Source: Bacteroidaceae bacterium | GTDB lineage: Bacteria > Bacteroidota > Bacteroidia > Bacteroidales > Bacteroidaceae | DNA length: 64,000 bases | Direction: 5' to 3' | NCBI GenBank assembly: GCA_017442855.1 | Contig: JAFSPM010000032.1 | Location: 1 to 64,000, forward strand | Shown: piece after piece, positions 35,100 to 44,848 of the stretch | How the letters are laid out: every line of letters begins with the position of its first letter | Numbering within the stretch: position 1 is the stretch's first letter | Notes under the pieces: model-generated | Told to the model about the DNA's origin: nothing | What the model saw: the letters and a program-made list of their open reading frames with translations, nothing else | Database searches by the model: none | Position numbers and translations under genes: made by a program

Positions 35100-36371
35100 A
35101 TGACAATTGATCAATTTAATTTTGCCGGTAAGAAGGCAATCGTTCGCGTGGACTTCAACGTGCCACTCGATGAAAATGGTAATGTAACTGATAAGACCCG
35201 TATCATGGGTGCGCTGCCAACCTTGAAGAAGGTGCTGGCAGACGGTGGTGCTGTCATCATGATGAGCCACATGGGCAAGCCAAAAGGCAAGGTAAATCCT
35301 AAGATGTCGCTGAGCCAGATTGTTAAGCCTGTATCTGAGGCTTTGGGTGTAGCTGTTAAGTTCGCTCCTGACTGCGCTAACGCAACTGCTGAGGCAGAGG
35401 CATTGAAGCCAGGTGAGGCTCTGCTGCTGGAGAACCTGCGCTTCTATCCTGAAGAGGAAGGCAAGCCAGTAGGCGTTGAGAAAGGCACTCCTGAGTATGA
35501 CGAGGCTAAGAAGGCCATGAAGAAGAGCCAGAAGGAGTTTGCCAAGAAGTTGGCTTCTTACGCTGACGCTTATGTGATGGATGCATTTGGTACCGCTCAC
35601 CGCAAGCATGCTTCTACTGCTGTCATCGATGAGTTCTTCGATGCAGATCACCGTATGTTAGGCTACCTGATGGAGAAGGAAGTACAGGCAGTTGACAATG
35701 TGCTCTCTAACATCAAGCGCCCGTTCGTTGCCATCATGGGTGGTTCAAAGGTTTCTTCCAAGATCGGTATCATCGAGAACCTGCTCGGCAAGGTAGATAA
35801 ACTCATCCTTTGCGGTGGTATGACTTATACTTTTGCCAAGGCTCACGACGGTGAGATTGGTGATTCAATCGTTGAGCTCGACAAGCTGGATGTAGCATTA
35901 GGCGTTGAGGAACTGGCAAAGAAGAACGGTGTTGAGCTGGTACTTGGCTCAGACTGCAACGCTACCAATGGCCTTGACTTTGGTACTATGTCACTGAAAC
36001 CAGGTGCAGAAATCATTACTTGCCCTGCCAACAAGGTGCCTGCAGGCTTCGAAGGCGTTGACGCAGGTCCTGCCAGCCAGGAAGATTTCCGTAAGGCTAT
36101 CAAGGGTGCAAAGACCATTCTGTGGAACGGTCCTGCCGGTGTATTCGAGTGCGATGCTTTCACAGCTGGTAGCCGTGCTATCGGTGAGGCTATTGCTGAA
36201 GCAACAGCAGAGGGCGCTTTCTCACTGATTGGTGGTGGCGACTCTGTAGCATGCGTCAACAAGTTCGGTTTGGCCGACAAGGTAAGCTATATCTCAACTG
36301 GTGGCGGTGCACTGCTGGAAGCCATCGAAGGTAAAGTACTTCCAGGTGTAGCAGCTATCAAGGGTGAGTAA
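35100..36371 (+). CDS. pgk: Phosphoglycerate kinase
   Basis: This glycolytic enzyme transfers phosphate from 1,3-bisphosphoglycerate to ADP in the cytoplasm. The 423-residue length is normal. The N-terminal substrate domain has [20 protein letters not shown] and [16 protein letters not shown]. The C-terminal nucleotide domain has [20 protein letters not shown] and ends with [20 protein letters not shown]-type residues. The open frame begins at 35025 but the promoter at 35048-35055 shows that ATG at 35100 ([10 protein letters not shown]) is the start. A terminator follows at once. Confidence 0.97.
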   Translation: MTIDQFNFAGKKAIVRVDFNVPLDENGNVTDKTRIMGALPTLKKVLADGGAVIMMSHMGKPKGKVNPKMSLSQIVKPVSEALGVAVKFAPDCANATAEAEALKPGEALLLENLRFYPEEEGKPVGVEKGTPEYDEAKKAMKKSQKEFAKKLASYADAYVMDAFGTAHRKHASTAVIDEFFDADHRMLGYLMEKEVQAVDNVLSNIKRPFVAIMGGSKVSSKIGIIENLLGKVDKLILCGGMTYTFAKAHDGEIGDSIVELDKLDVALGVEELAKKNGVELVLGSDCNATNGLDFGTMSLKPGAEIITCPANKVPAGFEGVDAGPASQEDFRKAIKGAKTILWNGPAGVFECDAFTAGSRAIGEAIAEATAEGAFSLIGGGDSVACVNKFGLADKVSYISTGGGALLEAIEGKVLPGVAAIKGE

Positions 36372-36390
36372 TCACATATTTTAGCCTTAT

Positions 36391-36445
36391 TATCAAAGAG
36401 GCGGCTCAATAATTATATCAATTTTGGGCCGCCTTTTCTTTGATA
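36391..36445 (+). terminator. Terminator after pgk
   Basis: GGCGGC pairs with GCCGCC across a 22-base loop, extended by flanking TATCAAAGA and TCTTTGATA, and followed by a T-rich stretch (TTTTCTTT). It lies 20 bases after the pgk stop, and the upstream in-frame start of the next gene (36424) falls inside it, which supports the later start at 36481. Confidence 0.75.
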
Positions 36446-36480
36446 TAAGCACAGATTCAAATAAGATATTAATAACCAAA

Positions 36481-38658
36481 ATGAGATTGGAAGAAATACA
36501 GGAACAGTACAAGCAGGTATTAGGACTGTTAAAAGAGCACAGACTAAAGGAAGCATTTGAACTAATGCAAACGATGGCACAGGCTTGCGGCAACTATCCT
36601 TTGCTACAAGAGTTGGAGGGTATGCAGACCGCATATGGCTACATGTTACAATACATGCAGCAAGGGATGAACGACCCAGAGCGCGAGAAACTGTATCATA
36701 GTTTGCTGACACAGGCCTTTAACCTGGCCGACCAATTGCATCTTACCCTGCAAGAAGACCTGTCTTCCCAATACTACTTCACCTTACGTAAACAGCTGAA
36801 GCATCAGTCATCCAACTTGCCCAAGCTGCTCAGTACGTTAGAGTCTTTCGCCGACTGCCTCAGTCTGTATGAGTTGCTGCACGACGAACAAAAGTTACAA
36901 CAAGACCTGAAAGTGCACGAAGAAGCCCTCGGGCAACTTTTCAAGCAGACCTGGGTAAACAGTCGATGGAGCACCTCCGAACGCGATGCTGCCTACAAAT
37001 TCCTCTCATCGGAACTGATTACTGCCAACGACCTTTCACTCTTTGTAAGTGCTGTAACGATGAGTCTCATGACTTGTTTTGATGAAGGAAAGATGCTTTG
37101 GCTCATCGAAGCTTTCTATCACAAAGACAATAACGTAAAGGTACGCGCTTGGGTAGGCTTCCTTTTAGTGACTCACCTGCAAAGCGAACGAATAGCCCTT
37201 TATCCTGGCATCCAAGCCCGTCTAAGTCTGATACAGGAAGAGCAACCTTCTTTCGACAGTAATCTAAATGCGGTGTATATCCAACTGCTAAGAAGTCAGG
37301 ATACTGAGCGCATCAACAAGACCATGAACGAAGAGATTGTGCCAGAGGTAATGAAAAATATCCAAAACAGGAAACAGAAACCGTTGGAGGAGAGCGATGT
37401 GGAGATGAACCCGGAATGGATTTTCGACCTGGATCCGAAACTGAACAACAAAATGCGAAAGCTGGGTGAGCTACAGCAAGAAGGTGGTGACATCAACATG
37501 GGCATGTTCTCGATGATGAAGCGGTTCCCTTTCTTCGAGCATATCCAAAACTGGTTCTACCCCTACGAGCCCCATCATACCGAAGTTATCAAGGCGATGA
37601 GTGACACCCCTGAGAAAGAGAAGAAAGTGGGTTTGTTACTCATGCAGTTAGGCATGCTTTGCGACAGCGACTGTTACTCTACCGTGTTTATGATGAAGCA
37701 GATGAGTGAGGAACAGCGCCAAATGGTATTTCATCATTTGCTGCCAGAAGACTTGAGAGAATTAACAGAAGAAGCAGCAAGCGAGAGATATGCCGACTAC
37801 GCTCAATCACCAGCACTCATCTGCAAATACTACATTCAAGACCTTTACCGTTTCTTTAAACTCTATCCGCTGAAAGCTGAGTTTCACGACATCTTTAAGG
37901 ATGACCTCATGCTACATGAGAATCCTATATTGAAGCCGTTGCTTTATCAAGCGGCATACATCAGACAAGTGGCTGACTTCCTCTTCAAGACAGAGAAGTT
38001 TGAACTGGCACTGAACATTTACTTAGACTTAGAACGCTTTAAGGCGGCTGATAAGGATGTGCTCCAACGTATAGGGTATTGTTATGAGCGCGTCAAAAAA
38101 GACTATGCTTCCGCTTCATATTACTATAATCTGGCCAACGACATTGCACCAGAGAGCACATGGACACTCCGTCGCTTGGCTACCTGTTATCGACATAGAG
38201 GGCTCTTTGAGAAAGCGAAAAACTGCTACCAGGAACTGATGATGATAGAGCCTGAAAACCTTTCCTATTCCTACAACTTAGGAGCTTGCCTTATTGAGCT
38301 GGGTGAGTTTGATGAGGCGTTGCAGTGTTTTTACAAGATGGACTTGGAGGAAGAAGATAACATCAAAGCATGGAGAGGCATTGTCTGGTGCTGTTTCCGA
38401 AGTGGTAAGTTAGATAAGGCACAACAATACAACGAAAAGATTATTGCTCTTCAGCCAGATGCCAACGACTGGCTGAATGCTGGTCATGTTGCATGGTGTA
38501 AAGGCAATTTATCTCAAGCCGTTGCCTATTATCGTCAGGGTTCCCTAGCAGCATCATCGCCCTTTGCTTTTCGTAAATTGTTTCAGCAAGATTATCAACT
38601 ATTACGACAGAAGGGCATCTCTAAAACCGACTTTATCCTAATGCTCGATCTTGTTTAG
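36481..38658 (+). CDS. TPR-repeat protein of unknown role
   Basis: The 725-residue protein has no signal peptide or membrane span. Its N-terminal 450 residues are helical. The C-terminal 240 residues hold several recognisable TPR units (RRLATCYRHRGLFEKAKNCY, YNLGACLIELGEFDEALQCF, RGIVWCCFRSGKLDKAQQYN, NAGHVAWCKGNLSQAVAYYR). TPRs bind partner proteins, so a scaffold or chaperone-like role is possible; nothing points to a specific one. The maf gene starts 18 bases after it, so they form a short operon with the acetyltransferase-like gene. Start at 36481 is set by the terminator overlapping the earlier start. Confidence 0.75.
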   Translation: MRLEEIQEQYKQVLGLLKEHRLKEAFELMQTMAQACGNYPLLQELEGMQTAYGYMLQYMQQGMNDPEREKLYHSLLTQAFNLADQLHLTLQEDLSSQYYFTLRKQLKHQSSNLPKLLSTLESFADCLSLYELLHDEQKLQQDLKVHEEALGQLFKQTWVNSRWSTSERDAAYKFLSSELITANDLSLFVSAVTMSLMTCFDEGKMLWLIEAFYHKDNNVKVRAWVGFLLVTHLQSERIALYPGIQARLSLIQEEQPSFDSNLNAVYIQLLRSQDTERINKTMNEEIVPEVMKNIQNRKQKPLEESDVEMNPEWIFDLDPKLNNKMRKLGELQQEGGDINMGMFSMMKRFPFFEHIQNWFYPYEPHHTEVIKAMSDTPEKEKKVGLLLMQLGMLCDSDCYSTVFMMKQMSEEQRQMVFHHLLPEDLRELTEEAASERYADYAQSPALICKYYIQDLYRFFKLYPLKAEFHDIFKDDLMLHENPILKPLLYQAAYIRQVADFLFKTEKFELALNIYLDLERFKAADKDVLQRIGYCYERVKKDYASASYYYNLANDIAPESTWTLRRLATCYRHRGLFEKAKNCYQELMMIEPENLSYSYNLGACLIELGEFDEALQCFYKMDLEEEDNIKAWRGIVWCCFRSGKLDKAQQYNEKIIALQPDANDWLNAGHVAWCKGNLSQAVAYYRQGSLAASSPFAFRKLFQQDYQLLRQKGISKTDFILMLDLV

Positions 38659-38676
38659 ATTAATAATTGAGAAATA

Positions 38677-39261
38677 ATGGTCAACAGTCAGTGGAAAATA
38701 TATTTGGGAAGCAACTCGCCAAGAAGAAAAGAATTACTTTCGGGGTTGGGCATCGATTATGAAGTGCGTACGTTGCCTGATATAGATGAGTCGTATCCAT
38801 CGCATCTGAAAGGCGGCGACATACCTCTTTATATCTCTACGGAGAAAGCAAATGCATACAAACCGATGCTGCAACCAGATGAATTAATCATTACAGCAGA
38901 CACTATTGTTTGGCTCAATGATGAGGTGCTGGGAAAACCTCATGACAGAGATGAGGCAATAGAAATGTTACATAAACTATCAGGACACACGCACGAGGTG
39001 TTTACGGGGGTAACCCTCACCACTGCAGAGAATCAACACAGCTTCTATGCCGAGACGAAGGTTACTTTCGCCCAGCTTAGCAACCAGGAGATTACTCATT
39101 ATGTTGATAGATACCAACCCTTCGACAAAGCTGGTTCCTATGGTGTGCAAGAGTGGATTGGTTTTATTGGGGTGGAACGCATTGAGGGAAGTTATTTCAA
39201 TGTCATGGGTTTGCCGGTGCAACGCCTTTATCAAGAACTCAAGAAATTATTGATCGTATAA
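38677..39261 (+). CDS. maf: Maf-family nucleotide pyrophosphatase
   Basis: The 194-residue protein carries the Maf signature near the N-terminus (LGSNSPRRKELLSGLGIDYE) and the catalytic Asp region LIITADTIVWLNDEVLGKP. QPFDKAGSYGVQEWIGF is near the C-terminus. Family members hydrolyse dTTP, UTP or modified nucleotides and were once linked to septum formation; the QEWIGF region points to the YhdE (dTTP/UTP) subgroup. It lies in a tight row, 18 bases after the TPR gene. Confidence 0.93.
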   Translation: MVNSQWKIYLGSNSPRRKELLSGLGIDYEVRTLPDIDESYPSHLKGGDIPLYISTEKANAYKPMLQPDELIITADTIVWLNDEVLGKPHDRDEAIEMLHKLSGHTHEVFTGVTLTTAENQHSFYAETKVTFAQLSNQEITHYVDRYQPFDKAGSYGVQEWIGFIGVERIEGSYFNVMGLPVQRLYQELKKLLIV

Positions 39262-39276
39262 TTATCTTTGCTTATT

Positions 39277-40284
39277 ATGGCACTAAAGATGACGTCATAT
39301 TACCGAGGAAGCGCTGTACCCGACCTACCAGGGAACGACACCTTCCATTCCACCGCCCTGTTCCATATCTTCGAGGGAACACCAGGGTGCAACCCCATTT
39401 TGCTGACAATCAGTGAGGACGGAGTGGTATTGGCAAAGATACTGGCTGTAGTGCAACACATTGTGCGATTCGTACCGTTTTACATCATCCGTCGTTGTGT
39501 GGCTTACGGTTCTGGTGAGTATTTTTGTGAAGACAACCAACGAGACTCCCTCTTTAATGAAATGCTGAAAGAGCTCACCATTTATGCCAAACGCATGAAT
39601 TGTTTCGTCATTGAGGTGAGAAACTTACATTCCCCGGTAAGTGGCTTTGCCTCTTTCAAACAAAATAGTTTCTTCCCAGTGAATTGGATGCGGGTACGCA
39701 ACACCTTTGATGACGACGACCAAGAAATTGAGCAAGCGCTTAGTCCTTCACGCAGAAGACAAGTAAAACAAGCACTCAACAACGGAGTCATTGTAGGTAC
39801 AGCTCAAACAGAACAAGATATTCAGGAGTTTGCCCACATGCTGAAACTAAATTACCTCTCAAAAATCTGGAAGCACTTCCCTGCCATTGAGTTTTTCCAA
39901 CAGATTCAGCAAGGCATTAAGGATGTACATATCGGTGAGTCATGGCAACGTTTCAAGATTTTCACCGTGAAACATCAGCAAAAGATCATAGGAGGTTGTG
40001 TATGCATCTACTCAGGTAACACCGCTTATGTATGGTTCTCTGGCGGCATGAATAAAACATATTTGCGTCAATACCCCAGCGTGATGGCAATATGGCAAGC
40101 ATTGAAAGATGCCAAAGCTAGTGGCTATAAACATTTGGAATTTATGGATGTAGGTACTCCGTTCCGCAAGCATGGCTATCGAGATTTCGTGCTACGTTTT
40201 GGAGGCGAGACCTTCAGCACCCGTCGTTGGTTCAAGTTTCGCTGGCGTTGGCTGAACAAGCTTTGCCTTTATCTTTATTCCTAA
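39277..40284 (+). CDS. FemAB/GNAT-like acyltransferase
   Basis: The 335-residue protein has a two-lobe GNAT fold as in FemAB-type proteins. [19 protein letters not shown] marks the middle, then [20 protein letters not shown] and [20 protein letters not shown], and the C-terminal [16 protein letters not shown]. Such proteins transfer amino acids or acyl groups, often to cell-wall or lipid precursors; the actual substrate is unknown. It starts 15 bases after maf (ATG at 39277; 39289 is also possible) and its stop overlaps the stop of convergent prfC by 4 bases. Confidence 0.7.
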   Translation: MALKMTSYYRGSAVPDLPGNDTFHSTALFHIFEGTPGCNPILLTISEDGVVLAKILAVVQHIVRFVPFYIIRRCVAYGSGEYFCEDNQRDSLFNEMLKELTIYAKRMNCFVIEVRNLHSPVSGFASFKQNSFFPVNWMRVRNTFDDDDQEIEQALSPSRRRQVKQALNNGVIVGTAQTEQDIQEFAHMLKLNYLSKIWKHFPAIEFFQQIQQGIKDVHIGESWQRFKIFTVKHQQKIIGGCVCIYSGNTAYVWFSGGMNKTYLRQYPSVMAIWQALKDAKASGYKHLEFMDVGTPFRKHGYRDFVLRFGGETFSTRRWFKFRWRWLNKLCLYLYS

Positions 40285-41849
40285 AACTCTGAAGTGAAGT
40301 GGAACTTGATATGCTTGAAGTCTTGTTGTGCCATTGACAATACGTAAGAGCTGTCCGCCAAATAAACATCCCTACCCTCACGATCTTTCGCCATATACTG
40401 ATACTTACGCTTCATAAAGTCCTGCAACTCGGCCTCGTCGTCGCTCTCAATCCAACACGCCTTATAGAGGTGAACAGGTTCCCAACGGCAACTGGCATTG
40501 TACTCGTTAAGTAAGCGATATTGAATGACCTCAAACTGCAACTGTCCAACTGTACCAATGATTTTGCGCCCATTGAACTGGTTCACGAAGAGCTGTGCCA
40601 CGCCCTCGTCCATCAGTTGGTCGATACCTTTTGCCAGTTGTTTCTGTTTCATAGGGTCGGCATTCTCGATATACTTGAACATCTCTGGTGAGAAACTGGG
40701 TAAGCCTCGGAAATGAAGCTTCTCTCCCTCAGTCAGCGTGTCGCCTATCTTGAAGATACCATTATCGGGCAACCCGATAATATCGCCTGCCCAGGCTTCA
40801 TCCACCGTACTCTTACGTTGTGCCATAAACTGCACAGGCGAAGTGAAACGCATGGTCTTGTCGTGGCGCACATGATAATATGGAGTATTACGCTCAAACC
40901 TACCTGAACAAACCTTGCAGAAAGCGATGCAAGAACGGTGGTTAGGGTCGATATTGGCAGTAATCTTGAATACGAAGCCCGTGAACTTGGTTTCCTCAGG
41001 GTTCACCTCACGTTCGGTAGCTATTACCGGACGCGGACAAGGCGCAATCTCCACGAAACAGTCGAGCAGTTCCTGCACACCGAAGTTGTTCAAGGCAGAG
41101 CCGAAGAACACTGGCGCCAGCTTTCCATCCAGGTACTGCTGACGGTCGAAGTCGGGATACACACCCGATATCAGTTCCAAGTCATTACGTAGCTGCTCAG
41201 CTTGCTTGTCGCCAATATGCTTTTCCAACTCCTGGGTATCAATATCCACCTCCACCTTTTCCGTCACCACCTGCTTCGATGGTTGAAACAGGTTGAGCTT
41301 CTGCTCATAGATGTTATACACCCCCTTGAAACGCTGTCCCATATCGATAGGCCACGACAAAGGACGCACACTGATCTCCAGTTGCTCTTCCAGTTCATCG
41401 AGCAGGTCAAAGGGATCCTTACCCTCACGGTCCATCTTGTTGACGAAGATAATCACAGGCGTATTCCTCATGCGGCACACATCCATCAGTTTCAAGGTCT
41501 GCGACTCCACACCTTTTGCAGCATCTATCACAATAATTACGCTATCCACAGCAGTAAGTGTGCGATAGGTGTCTTCGGCAAAGTCCTGGTGACCCGGCGT
41601 ATCGAGGATATTGATTTTATAGTCATGATAGTCGAACTCCAATACAGAGGTAGTGACCGAGATACCACGCTGCTTTTCAATATCCATCCAGTCGGAGGTC
41701 GCCGTCTTGCGTATTTTGTTACTCTTCACGGCACCAGCCACCTGAATCTGTCCGCCAAACAGCAGCAGTTTCTCAGTCAATGAAGTCTTACCGGCATCAG
41801 GATGAGCCACAATGGCGAAGGTTCGCCTCCTTGCTATCTCGTTGTTCAT
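40281..41849 (-). CDS. prfC: Peptide chain release factor 3 (GTPase)
   Basis: RF3 uses GTP to release RF1 or RF2 from the ribosome after termination. The 522-residue length is normal. GTPase motifs are present: G1 [15 protein letters not shown]3 [15 protein letters not shown]4 NKMDRE. Domains 2 and 3 follow ([40 protein letters not shown]). A promoter embedded in the terminator hairpin of the gene upstream (41876-41906) fits its start. Confidence 0.97.
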   Translation of the reverse strand: MNNEIARRRTFAIVAHPDAGKTSLTEKLLLFGGQIQVAGAVKSNKIRKTATSDWMDIEKQRGISVTTSVLEFDYHDYKINILDTPGHQDFAEDTYRTLTAVDSVIIVIDAAKGVESQTLKLMDVCRMRNTPVIIFVNKMDREGKDPFDLLDELEEQLEISVRPLSWPIDMGQRFKGVYNIYEQKLNLFQPSKQVVTEKVEVDIDTQELEKHIGDKQAEQLRNDLELISGVYPDFDRQQYLDGKLAPVFFGSALNNFGVQELLDCFVEIAPCPRPVIATEREVNPEETKFTGFVFKITANIDPNHRSCIAFCKVCSGRFERNTPYYHVRHDKTMRFTSPVQFMAQRKSTVDEAWAGDIIGLPDNGIFKIGDTLTEGEKLHFRGLPSFSPEMFKYIENADPMKQKQLAKGIDQLMDEGVAQLFVNQFNGRKIIGTVGQLQFEVIQYRLLNEYNASCRWEPVHLYKACWIESDDEAELQDFMKRKYQYMAKDREGRDVYLADSSYVLSMAQQDFKHIKFHFTSEF

Positions 41850-41865
41850 CTTCGTCTATTAAAAA

Positions 41866-41906
41866 TTTGAGGTTGCAAAAATAATACTTTTTCTTGCAAC
41901 CTCAAA
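41866..41906 (-). terminator. Terminator of the acyltransferase gene, also containing the prfC promoter
   Basis: A perfect 13-bp stem (TTTGAGGTTGCAA with TTGCAACCTCAAA) and a 15-base loop are followed on the minus strand by TTTTT (41861-41865). It stands 12 bases after the stop at 41918. Confidence 0.75.
41876..41906 (-). promoter_or_regulatory. Putative prfC promoter inside the terminator hairpin
   Basis: On the minus strand TTTG (41903-41906), exactly 19 bases, then TATTTTTG (41876-41883): a full Bacteroidota promoter whose -33 box is in one stem arm and whose -7 box spans the loop and the other arm. Confidence 0.6.
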
Positions 41907-41917
41907 ATGTTATAAGT

Positions 41918-43036
41918 TTAAACCTTCAAGAATACTTTCTTCTTATATAGGAAGTAAAGGAATAGCCAGCACATTGCCACATAGCCTGCAGCATTCAGGA
42001 ATGGTTGCACCGCTTCCGGTGTCATAGCAATCAGACCACCAAACACTCGGTTAGAGATGTATTGGAAGTTAATGAAATGTTGCGCCAGATAGATGGTGAT
42101 GGAGTTCATACCAATCACCACAAAGAACAATATCCATCCGCGATGGTTCTTCACATCGATGATGTAGTAGAACAGTGCAAACATCAGTACGGAATAGGCT
42201 CCCACCAAGCAAACAAAGGTACTTGACCACAGCATCTTATTAGATGGATAGAACGTATTCCAGATCAAGCCAATGACCAATAGAGCAATACCTGCATAAA
42301 CCATATATAATGTTTTCTTTGCAGGCGTCAGTCCATCTTTCTCATATTTAATCCACTCACCTGTAAACATACCCAACAAAGCCGTAGCAATAGCAGGGAT
42401 AGTACTGAAAATACCCTCAGGGTCATAGTCGCCGTAATAAATTTTACCTGGCAACATGATGCGGTCGATGTAACCAGCCAAGCACCCCTCACGTGTCAAT
42501 GGGTCTGCTCCCGGATGGTCAGGTGCCCCAACGAACGCCGATACCAGCCAATAGCCAATCAAAATAACGGCCACGATGACGGCACGTGTCTTCCATTTAG
42601 TGTTGATAAAAATCAAGGCACCAAACATCCAAGCCAAGCCGATACGAGCCAACACACTGGCATAGCGTGCATTAGCAAAGTCCCAATGACTTAGGAAGCC
42701 ATTATAGATAATGCCCAAGAGTACCAAGGTCAAGCCTCGACGAATAATTTTCTTGTAAATCTGCCCTTCTGTCTTGCCCTGCAAGCGTTGTTTTTCCAAG
42801 GAGAAGGGGAACGAAATGCCCGCAATAAAAAGGAACAGCGGGAAAATGGTGTCGTGATGAGCCAATCCGTTCCACTGCACATGCCCCATCTGTGTAGCCA
42901 ACCAGTGGGTAAAATCATTAGGCCAGAAAGTCGCAATTGCGGCAATCAAGGTCGCACCTCCCATTATAAAAAACATGTCAAAGCCTCGCAAAGCATCCAG
43001 CGATTGCAGACGCTGAGGCGTTCTTTCTTTTTCCAT
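41918..43036 (-). CDS. DUF5009/heparan-alpha-glucosaminide N-acetyltransferase-like membrane protein
   Basis: The 372-residue protein has about ten hydrophobic segments. It opens with the family signature LQSLDALRGFDMFFIMGGAT, followed by HDTIFPLFLFIAGISFPFSL. This group (NagX/HGSNAT-like) moves acetyl groups across the membrane to sugars, for example glucosamine. Here it is divergent from a sugar transporter, which suggests handling of imported oligosaccharides. The frame extends to 43066, inside the promoter; ATG at 43036 is the likely start. Confidence 0.85.
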   Translation of the reverse strand: MEKERTPQRLQSLDALRGFDMFFIMGGATLIAAIATFWPNDFTHWLATQMGHVQWNGLAHHDTIFPLFLFIAGISFPFSLEKQRLQGKTEGQIYKKIIRRGLTLVLLGIIYNGFLSHWDFANARYASVLARIGLAWMFGALIFINTKWKTRAVIVAVILIGYWLVSAFVGAPDHPGADPLTREGCLAGYIDRIMLPGKIYYGDYDPEGIFSTIPAIATALLGMFTGEWIKYEKDGLTPAKKTLYMVYAGIALLVIGLIWNTFYPSNKMLWSSTFVCLVGAYSVLMFALFYYIIDVKNHRGWILFFVVIGMNSITIYLAQHFINFQYISNRVFGGLIAMTPEAVQPFLNAAGYVAMCWLFLYFLYKKKVFLKV

Positions 43037-43061
43037 AGTATTTATTTTTATATATGTTGAT

Positions 43062-43093
43062 GACAAAGATAGTGTTTTTTTACTATCTTTGTC
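43062..43093. promoter_or_regulatory. Divergent promoters forming a perfect palindrome
   Basis: GACAAAGATAGT (43062-43073) and ACTATCTTTGTC (43082-43093) are perfect inverted copies around an 8-base spacer. They include a TATCTTTG -7 box for the plus strand (43084-43091) and one for the minus strand (43064-43071). Clear -33 boxes are lacking. Confidence 0.6.
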
Positions 43094-43135
43094 TCATAAT
43101 AACCTTAAAACTTGATTTTAAATCGTAAAAGTATC

Positions 43136-44494
43136 ATGAAACAGATTCCTGACAAAAGCTTTTGGCAGCTTTGGAACATCAGCTTCGGCTTCTTCGGCGT
43201 GCAGATAGCCTATGCTTTACAAAGTGCCAATATCAGTAGAATTTTCTCCACCTTGGGCGCTGACCCACATAACCTGAGTTATTTCTGGATTTTGCCACCC
43301 TTGGCAGGTATCCTCGTGCAACCGTTGGTGGGTGCCTGGAGCGACCGTACCTGGACCCGTTGGGGGCGTCGTATACCATATTTATTTATAGGGTCGCTGG
43401 TAGCCGTCATCGTGATGTGTCTGCTGCCTAATGCCGGTAGTTTCGGAATGGCAGTGAGTACGGCCATGATCTTCGGTTTGTTCTCGCTGATGTTCCTCGA
43501 TACCAGTATTAACATGGCCATGCAACCCTTCAAGATGATGGTAGGCGATATGGTGAACACCAAGCAAAAGGGCTTGGCCTACTCTATCCAAAGCTTCCTC
43601 TGCAACGCAGGTAGCTTGGTGGGGTATCTCTTCCCATACATCTTTGCATGGATAGGCATCCAGAACGTGGCAGCTCAAGGCGTTATTCCTGATTCTGTGA
43701 TTTACTCATTCTATATTGGTGCCGCCATATTGATAGCATGCGTATTTTACACCACTTCGAAGGTGAAGGAATATCCTCCACAGGAATATGCCGAGTATCA
43801 TGGCATCACTGAAGAGTCAAAGCAAGAAAAGACCAATATGTTCAAGCTTTTGGTTAAGGCACCTAAGGCGTTCTGGACGGTAGGTTTGGTGCAGTTCTTC
43901 TGCTGGTTTGCCTTTATGTTCATGTGGACCTACACCAATGGCTCTATTGCCGCCAACGTATTTGATGCACCTACAGTAAGCAATGTGGTAGATGGTGTGC
44001 AGAAGTTGGTGCTTGACACCACCAGTACCCAGTACCAGGAGGCAGCTAACTGGGTGGGTGTCATCTTTGCCGTGCAAGCTATCGGTTCTGTGTTATGGGC
44101 AGTGGTCATTCCATTGTTTAAGAACCGCAAGCTGGTCTATGCCCTAAGCCTTGTTTTGGGTGGCATCGGCTTCATCTCCATCTACTTTGTACATAACCAG
44201 TATGCCTTGTTCCTGAGCTTCCTGCTTATCGGATGTGCTTGGGCAGCTATGCTGGCTTTGCCTTTCACCATCTTGACCAATGCCTTGACGGGTGGACACA
44301 TGGGTACTTACTTAGGTCTGTTTAATGGTACCATTTGCGTACCTCAGATTGTGGCAGCTGCCTTGGGTGGCACCATCCTGAGCCTAATGACACCAGCTGG
44401 AGGCCTTTCACCAGAAATCAACATGATGGTCATTGCTGGCATCATGCTCCTGCTCGGTGCTTGTGCCGTATTTATCATCAAGGAGAAAGAGTAA
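43136..44494 (+). CDS. MFS sugar transporter (SLC45/GPH-like)
   Basis: The 452-residue protein has about twelve membrane spans and starts with WQLWNISFGFFGVQIAYALQ. The transporter signature GAWSDRTWTRWGRRIPY lies after the second span, as in sucrose/maltose-type carriers. It should import a mono- or disaccharide across the inner membrane with a proton. It is divergent from the acetyltransferase-like gene. The frame extends to a TTG at 43112; the ATG at 43136 is preferred. Confidence 0.85.
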   Translation: MKQIPDKSFWQLWNISFGFFGVQIAYALQSANISRIFSTLGADPHNLSYFWILPPLAGILVQPLVGAWSDRTWTRWGRRIPYLFIGSLVAVIVMCLLPNAGSFGMAVSTAMIFGLFSLMFLDTSINMAMQPFKMMVGDMVNTKQKGLAYSIQSFLCNAGSLVGYLFPYIFAWIGIQNVAAQGVIPDSVIYSFYIGAAILIACVFYTTSKVKEYPPQEYAEYHGITEESKQEKTNMFKLLVKAPKAFWTVGLVQFFCWFAFMFMWTYTNGSIAANVFDAPTVSNVVDGVQKLVLDTTSTQYQEAANWVGVIFAVQAIGSVLWAVVIPLFKNRKLVYALSLVLGGIGFISIYFVHNQYALFLSFLLIGCAWAAMLALPFTILTNALTGGHMGTYLGLFNGTICVPQIVAAALGGTILSLMTPAGGLSPEINMMVIAGIMLLLGACAVFIIKEKE

Positions 44495-44513
44495 TATTAA
44501 CAGATATGATAAG

Positions 44514-44548
44514 AGGGTGGACCTTTTGGTTCACCCTCTCTTTTTTTG
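44514..44548 (+). terminator. Terminator after the MFS transporter
   Basis: An 11-bp stem with one G-T pair (GAGGGTGGACC with GGTTCACCCTC), a 4-base loop, then TCTTTTTTT. Confidence 0.9.
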
Positions 44549-44598
44549 CGCTGTTATCTGCTAAAAAAGGCCTCTTTTCCAAGCCTTATTCGTTCCAG

Positions 44599-44819
44599 TA
44601 TCTTCTACGGGTTGTCGCAGGCTTTGCTATGGGGCGTCGCAATATCTCCTATGAGTCATCGCAGTATCTCCCATAGGGGTAGGGCAGATACTACGACGGG
44701 TGATGGCAGATACTGCGACCAGCGGTAGGAAACTTTCCGTCACCTAAGAGCAAGCTTTACTGACCCTAATAGCAAAGTTTACTTTCACCTATAACAGATA
44801 TTGGAACAAATAGCGATGA
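44599..44819. repeat. Degenerate 22-bp tandem repeat array, about ten units
   Basis: Units start at 44599, 44621, 44643, 44665 (23 bases), 44688, 44710, 44732, 44754, 44776 and 44798. Most end in GCAG or GCAA and start TATCT, ATACT or CTTT. Examples: TATCTCCTATGAG-TCATCGCAG and ATACTACGACGGG-TGATGGCAG. Because 22 is not a multiple of 3, the array is not coding. An earlier, weaker unit may start at 44577. Confidence 0.7.
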
Positions 44820-44848
44820 CCAACAGAGGCATCACGAGGGAGTAAATA

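Larger units (their letters stand above)
44495..44848. other. 354-bp noncoding gap holding a terminator and a degenerate 22-bp tandem array
   Basis: There is no credible gene here. The left part is the transporter terminator; the rest is dominated by a degenerate tandem repeat with a 22-base period (44599-44819). It ends just before the stop of the convergent deacetylase gene. Confidence 0.7.

Noticed and set aside
44335-44728. Plus-strand frames in the gap after the transporter
   Set aside because: They cross the terminator and the 22-bp array, whose period breaks any reading frame.
44599-44819. The 22-bp array as a CRISPR
   Set aside because: Units are contiguous with no spacers, too short and too divergent, and no cas gene is present.
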